Positions 61,822 through 64,000 of a stretch of 64,000 nt of DNA are shown piece by piece. The stretch comes from Gammaproteobacteria bacterium (GTDB lineage: Bacteria > Pseudomonadota > Gammaproteobacteria > JAABTG01): contig JAXHLS010000006.1 of the NCBI GenBank assembly GCA_034522055.1, forward strand, positions 546,116 through 610,115, given 5' to 3'. Below the pieces are notes generated by a model. That model was given only the letters and a program-made list of their open reading frames with translations, was not told the DNA's origin and did no database searches. Within the stretch, counting starts at the first letter, position 1; every line of letters begins with the position of its first letter. The position numbers and the translations under genes are program-made.

Positions 61822-62584
61822 AGCCCACCACCTGGTCCCGCGGGCCGGCGGTATCCCCGGAGTTCCTGAGGTCCACGATCTCTCCCTTGAGGCCCTTCTC
61901 CCGGGCCGTGAGGATGAGGCCGTTGAGGGGCCGGCAGCCGCAGGCGTGCTCGCCGTCGATGTGGGTGGAGCCCAGCGAGGCGATGAGTTCCGAGGTCTCA
62001 CCGTCCATGGCGCGGGCCGTGGCGTAGTCATGGAAATGGCTGAGGTCGGAACTCACCACGATGAGGGTCTCCGGCCCGCCCCACAGGCGTTTGAGCACCT
62101 CGGATACCTGCTCCGCCGAGGCCTCCCCCACCACCAGCGGTACCAGGGTGAAGTCCTCCAGGAGGGTCTGCAGGAAGGGCAGATGAACCTCCAGGCTGTG
62201 TTCCTGGGCGTGGGCCTCGTCGAGGACGCCCACCCAGGGCAGATCCGCGAGTTCGTCCATGGCCGCCCGGTCCAGCGCCACGGCCCCCAGGGGTGTCACG
62301 AATTCGTCGGCGCTCGACAGGGCGATGCCCCGGAAGGGCACGCGGTGGCTCGGTCCCAGCAGCACTACCCGCCGGATGGTCTTGCCCAGGGGGGCGATGC
62401 GGGCATAGATGCGGGCGGCCACGGGGCCTGAATAGACATAACCCGCGTGGGGCGCCACCAGGGCCTTGGGGGGCGTGCCGTCGGCCCCGGCCGCGGCCAG
62501 ATAGCCCTCCACGGTGCGGCGCAGCTCATCGGGATCTGCGGTGTAGAAGGTGCCGGCCACGGCCGGCTGTCGTTGGATTGTCAT
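61799..62584 (-). CDS. amrB: AmmeMemoRadiSam system protein B (MEMO family)
   Basis: A 261-residue member of the MEMO family, related to extradiol dioxygenases. Putative metal-ligand His residues lie in PHAGYVYSGPVAARIY (about 49-64), LGPSHRVPF, EHSLEVHLPFL and SSDLSHFHDY. The start at 62584 is the ATG just left of the divergent promoter region; a longer frame has no ribosome site. It overlaps amrA at its 3' end. Confidence 0.92.
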   Translation of the reverse strand: MTIQRQPAVAGTFYTADPDELRRTVEGYLAAAGADGTPPKALVAPHAGYVYSGPVAARIYARIAPLGKTIRRVVLLGPSHRVPFRGIALSSADEFVTPLGAVALDRAAMDELADLPWVGVLDEAHAQEHSLEVHLPFLQTLLEDFTLVPLVVGEASAEQVSEVLKRLWGGPETLIVVSSDLSHFHDYATARAMDGETSELIASLGSTHIDGEHACGCRPLNGLILTAREKGLKGEIVDLRNSGDTAGPRDQVVGYGAYGFA

Positions 62585-62669
62585 AACGCAATTCCCATCT
62601 TGTACATGCCTACTAAAATTATAGATAGAGACAACCACTTCGCAGGAGTGTTGCGTAGGAGCAGGAAGA
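62585..62669. promoter_or_regulatory. Divergent amrS / amrB promoter region
   Basis: An AT-rich 85-base gap in GC-rich surroundings. TTGTAC (62600-62605) and TAGATA (62622-62627), 16 bases apart, could be a -35/-10 pair for amrS. GTAGGAGCAGGAAG gives its ribosome site. The core assignment is tentative. Confidence 0.4.
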
Positions 62670-63785
62670 ATGACCACAGAGGCAGCCGAGATCAGATTGA
62701 ATGATCCGGGGGTGGTGCCCACCCGGTTCTGGCACGAACTCGAGGACGGGCGGATCCAGTGTGATGTCTGCCCCCGCTACTGCAAGCTGCACGAGGGCCA
62801 GCGCGGCCTGTGCTTCGTGCGCGCCCGGGTGGAGAACCAGGTGGTGCTCACCAGCTACGGGCGCTCCAGCGGCTTCTGCGTCGACCCCATCGAGAAGAAA
62901 CCCCTCAATCATTTCCTGCCCGGCACGCCGGTGCTGTCCTTCGGCACCGCCGGCTGCAACCTGGCCTGCAAGTTCTGTCAGAACTGGGACATGAGCAAGT
63001 CCCGCGAGCTGGACACCCTGATGGACCAGGCAGAACCCGAGACCCTGGCCAGCGCCGCGCGGGCCCTCGGGTGTCGCAGCATCGCCTTCACCTACAACGA
63101 CCCGGTGATCTTCCTCGAATACGCCGTGGATACCGCCCGGGCCTGCCATGAGGTCGGCATCAAGTCCGTGGCCGTCACCGCAGGCTACGTGGCCGAAGAG
63201 GTGCGACGGGAGTTCTTCCAGCACATGGACGCCGCCAACGTGGACCTCAAAGCCTTCACGGACCGCTTCTATCACCGGGTGTGCGGCGGCCGCCTCGAGC
63301 CGGTGCTGGACACCCTGCGCTACCTCAGGCACGACACCGACGTGTGGATGGAACTCACCACCCTGCTCATCCCGGGCGAGAACGACTCCCCGGAGGAACT
63401 CGACCAGATGACGCGCTGGGTAGTCGAGGAACTGGGGCCGGACGTGCCCATGCATTTCACCGCCTTCCATCCCGACTGGAAGATGATGGACATACCCCCG
63501 ACCCCGTTGTCCACCCTGGAGCAGGCCCGCGAGATCGCCCTCGCCAACGGCGTACGCTACGCCTATACGGGTAATGTCCACGACAAGGCCGGCGAGAGCA
63601 CCTATTGTCACGGCTGCGGCCAGCGTCTCATCGGCCGGGACTGGTACGAGTTGTCTGAATGGAACCTCACGGCGGACGGCCGCTGTAAGCGCTGCGGCAC
63701 GCCCTGCGCCGGCGTCTTCGAGGCCGAGCCCGGCCAGTGGGGCTCCCGGCGCCAACCCGTGCGGCTGGCGGACTTCCGGCCATGA
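62670..63785 (+). CDS. amrS: AmmeMemoRadiSam system radical SAM enzyme
   Basis: A 371-residue radical SAM protein. The [4Fe-4S] motif is GCNLACKFCQNW with Cys 96, 100 and 103. An N-terminal Cys cluster (31, 34, 38, 48) and a C-terminal zinc-ribbon-like CHGCG...CKRCG (about 313-352) frame the barrel. SAM-binding elements include SFGTAGC and AFTYNDPVIFLEY. It is divergent from amrB/amrA. The set of three defines the AmmeMemoRadiSam system, whose product is not established. Confidence 0.93.
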   Translation: MTTEAAEIRLNDPGVVPTRFWHELEDGRIQCDVCPRYCKLHEGQRGLCFVRARVENQVVLTSYGRSSGFCVDPIEKKPLNHFLPGTPVLSFGTAGCNLACKFCQNWDMSKSRELDTLMDQAEPETLASAARALGCRSIAFTYNDPVIFLEYAVDTARACHEVGIKSVAVTAGYVAEEVRREFFQHMDAANVDLKAFTDRFYHRVCGGRLEPVLDTLRYLRHDTDVWMELTTLLIPGENDSPEELDQMTRWVVEELGPDVPMHFTAFHPDWKMMDIPPTPLSTLEQAREIALANGVRYAYTGNVHDKAGESTYCHGCGQRLIGRDWYELSEWNLTADGRCKRCGTPCAGVFEAEPGQWGSRRQPVRLADFRP

Positions 63786-63873
63786 GGTCCAGCCCGGGGT
63801 GTTCTGCCATGAAATGAAAGGTTGAGCATGGTTGATGGCGAAAGTTAATCGGAGTATTCTTATGGACTTCAGG

Positions 63874-63950
63874 TGCGGGGTGGAGCAGTCTGGCAGCTCG
63901 TCGGGCTCATAACCCGAAGGTCGCAGGTTCAAATCCTGCCCCCGCTACCA
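63874..63950 (+). tRNA. Initiator tRNA-fMet (CAT anticodon)
   Basis: A 77-nucleotide tRNA with encoded CCA. Acceptor TGCGGGG pairs with CCCCGCT except at the first position (T-T), the unpaired 1:72 of initiators. The anticodon stem has TCGGG/CCCGA with three G-C pairs next to the loop CTCATAA, which contains anticodon CAT. The T arm is GCAGGTTCAAATCCTGC. These are the standard marks of tRNA-fMet. Confidence 0.95.
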
Positions 63951-63960
63951 CCTTCCAAAG

Positions 63961-63995
63961 ACGCCCCTGGGCCACGCCGGCCCAGGGGCGTTTTG
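63961..63995 (+). terminator. Rho-independent terminator after tRNA-fMet
   Basis: A perfect 13-base stem (ACGCCCCTGGGCC / GGCCCAGGGGCGT) with an ACGCC loop, continuing into TTTTGCTTTG. It starts ten bases after the tRNA end. Confidence 0.92.
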
Positions 63996-64000
63996 CTTTG

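Overview
The window is GC-rich chromosomal DNA of a motile gammaproteobacterium, probably a Chromatiales/Ectothiorhodospiraceae-type lineage. This is inferred from the flagellar gene order (fliLMNOPQR-flhBA-flhF-fleN-fliA-motCD), a sigma-54-type promoter before fliL, a PA4780-type RIO1 kinase, MrcB and an initiator tRNA. No phage, integrase, transposase gene or CRISPR array was seen.

1-7.6 kb: a gene pair (CocE/NonD-type serine hydrolase plus ATP-grasp ligase) occurs twice. The first pair is intact. In the second pair the hydrolase carries two frameshifts and the ATP-grasp gene has lost its catalytic core. Between the pairs lie a DUF5335 gene, an inverted-repeat element and a COG2187 remnant.

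7.6-23.3 kb: a stress and redox-type accessory region. Apparently intact genes encode a PRPP synthetase, a DUF1540 protein, two PAS histidine kinases with one FixJ-like regulator, DUF2934, a Crp/Fnr regulator, a coiled-coil protein, DUF72, a PfpI/DJ-1 protein, a cation/proton antiporter and a baeRF/host-attachment-type protein. Interleaved are broken genes, several of which keep both ends but have lost the middle: phosphoribosyltransferase, HAD, GH65 phosphorylase, Fpg/Nei, SDR and P-type ATPase.

23.7-30.4 kb (minus strand): a trehalose locus, DUF5752-treT-treZ-treY, with treZ interrupted by three frameshifts.

30.4-41.1 kb: a GNAT/carbon-nitrogen hydrolase fusion, rubredoxin and its likely NAD(P)H reductase, a YheT-like hydrolase, a SagB/ThcOx-type double nitroreductase, a MltF-like transglycosylase with two solute-binding domains, CbiX and a RIO1 kinase. 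Dispersed structured repeats and two heptamer arrays sit in the gaps.

41.1-60.0 kb: flagellar export, switch and regulatory genes from fliL to fliA, then stator genes motC/motD, a small acidic-tailed protein and DUF2802. After mrcB, a TPR lipoprotein and a broken toxin-antitoxin pair come a FlhB C-terminal-domain paralogue and fliK on the minus strand.

60.2-64.0 kb: a GYF-like/pentapeptide-repeat membrane protein, the divergent amrS / amrB-amrA (AmmeMemoRadiSam) locus, tRNA-fMet and a strong terminator.

Single-base frameshifts in three genes fall mostly at G/C homopolymers and five of six look like missing bases, so sequencing error must be excluded before calling those genes dead. The missing gene cores cannot be explained by such errors.
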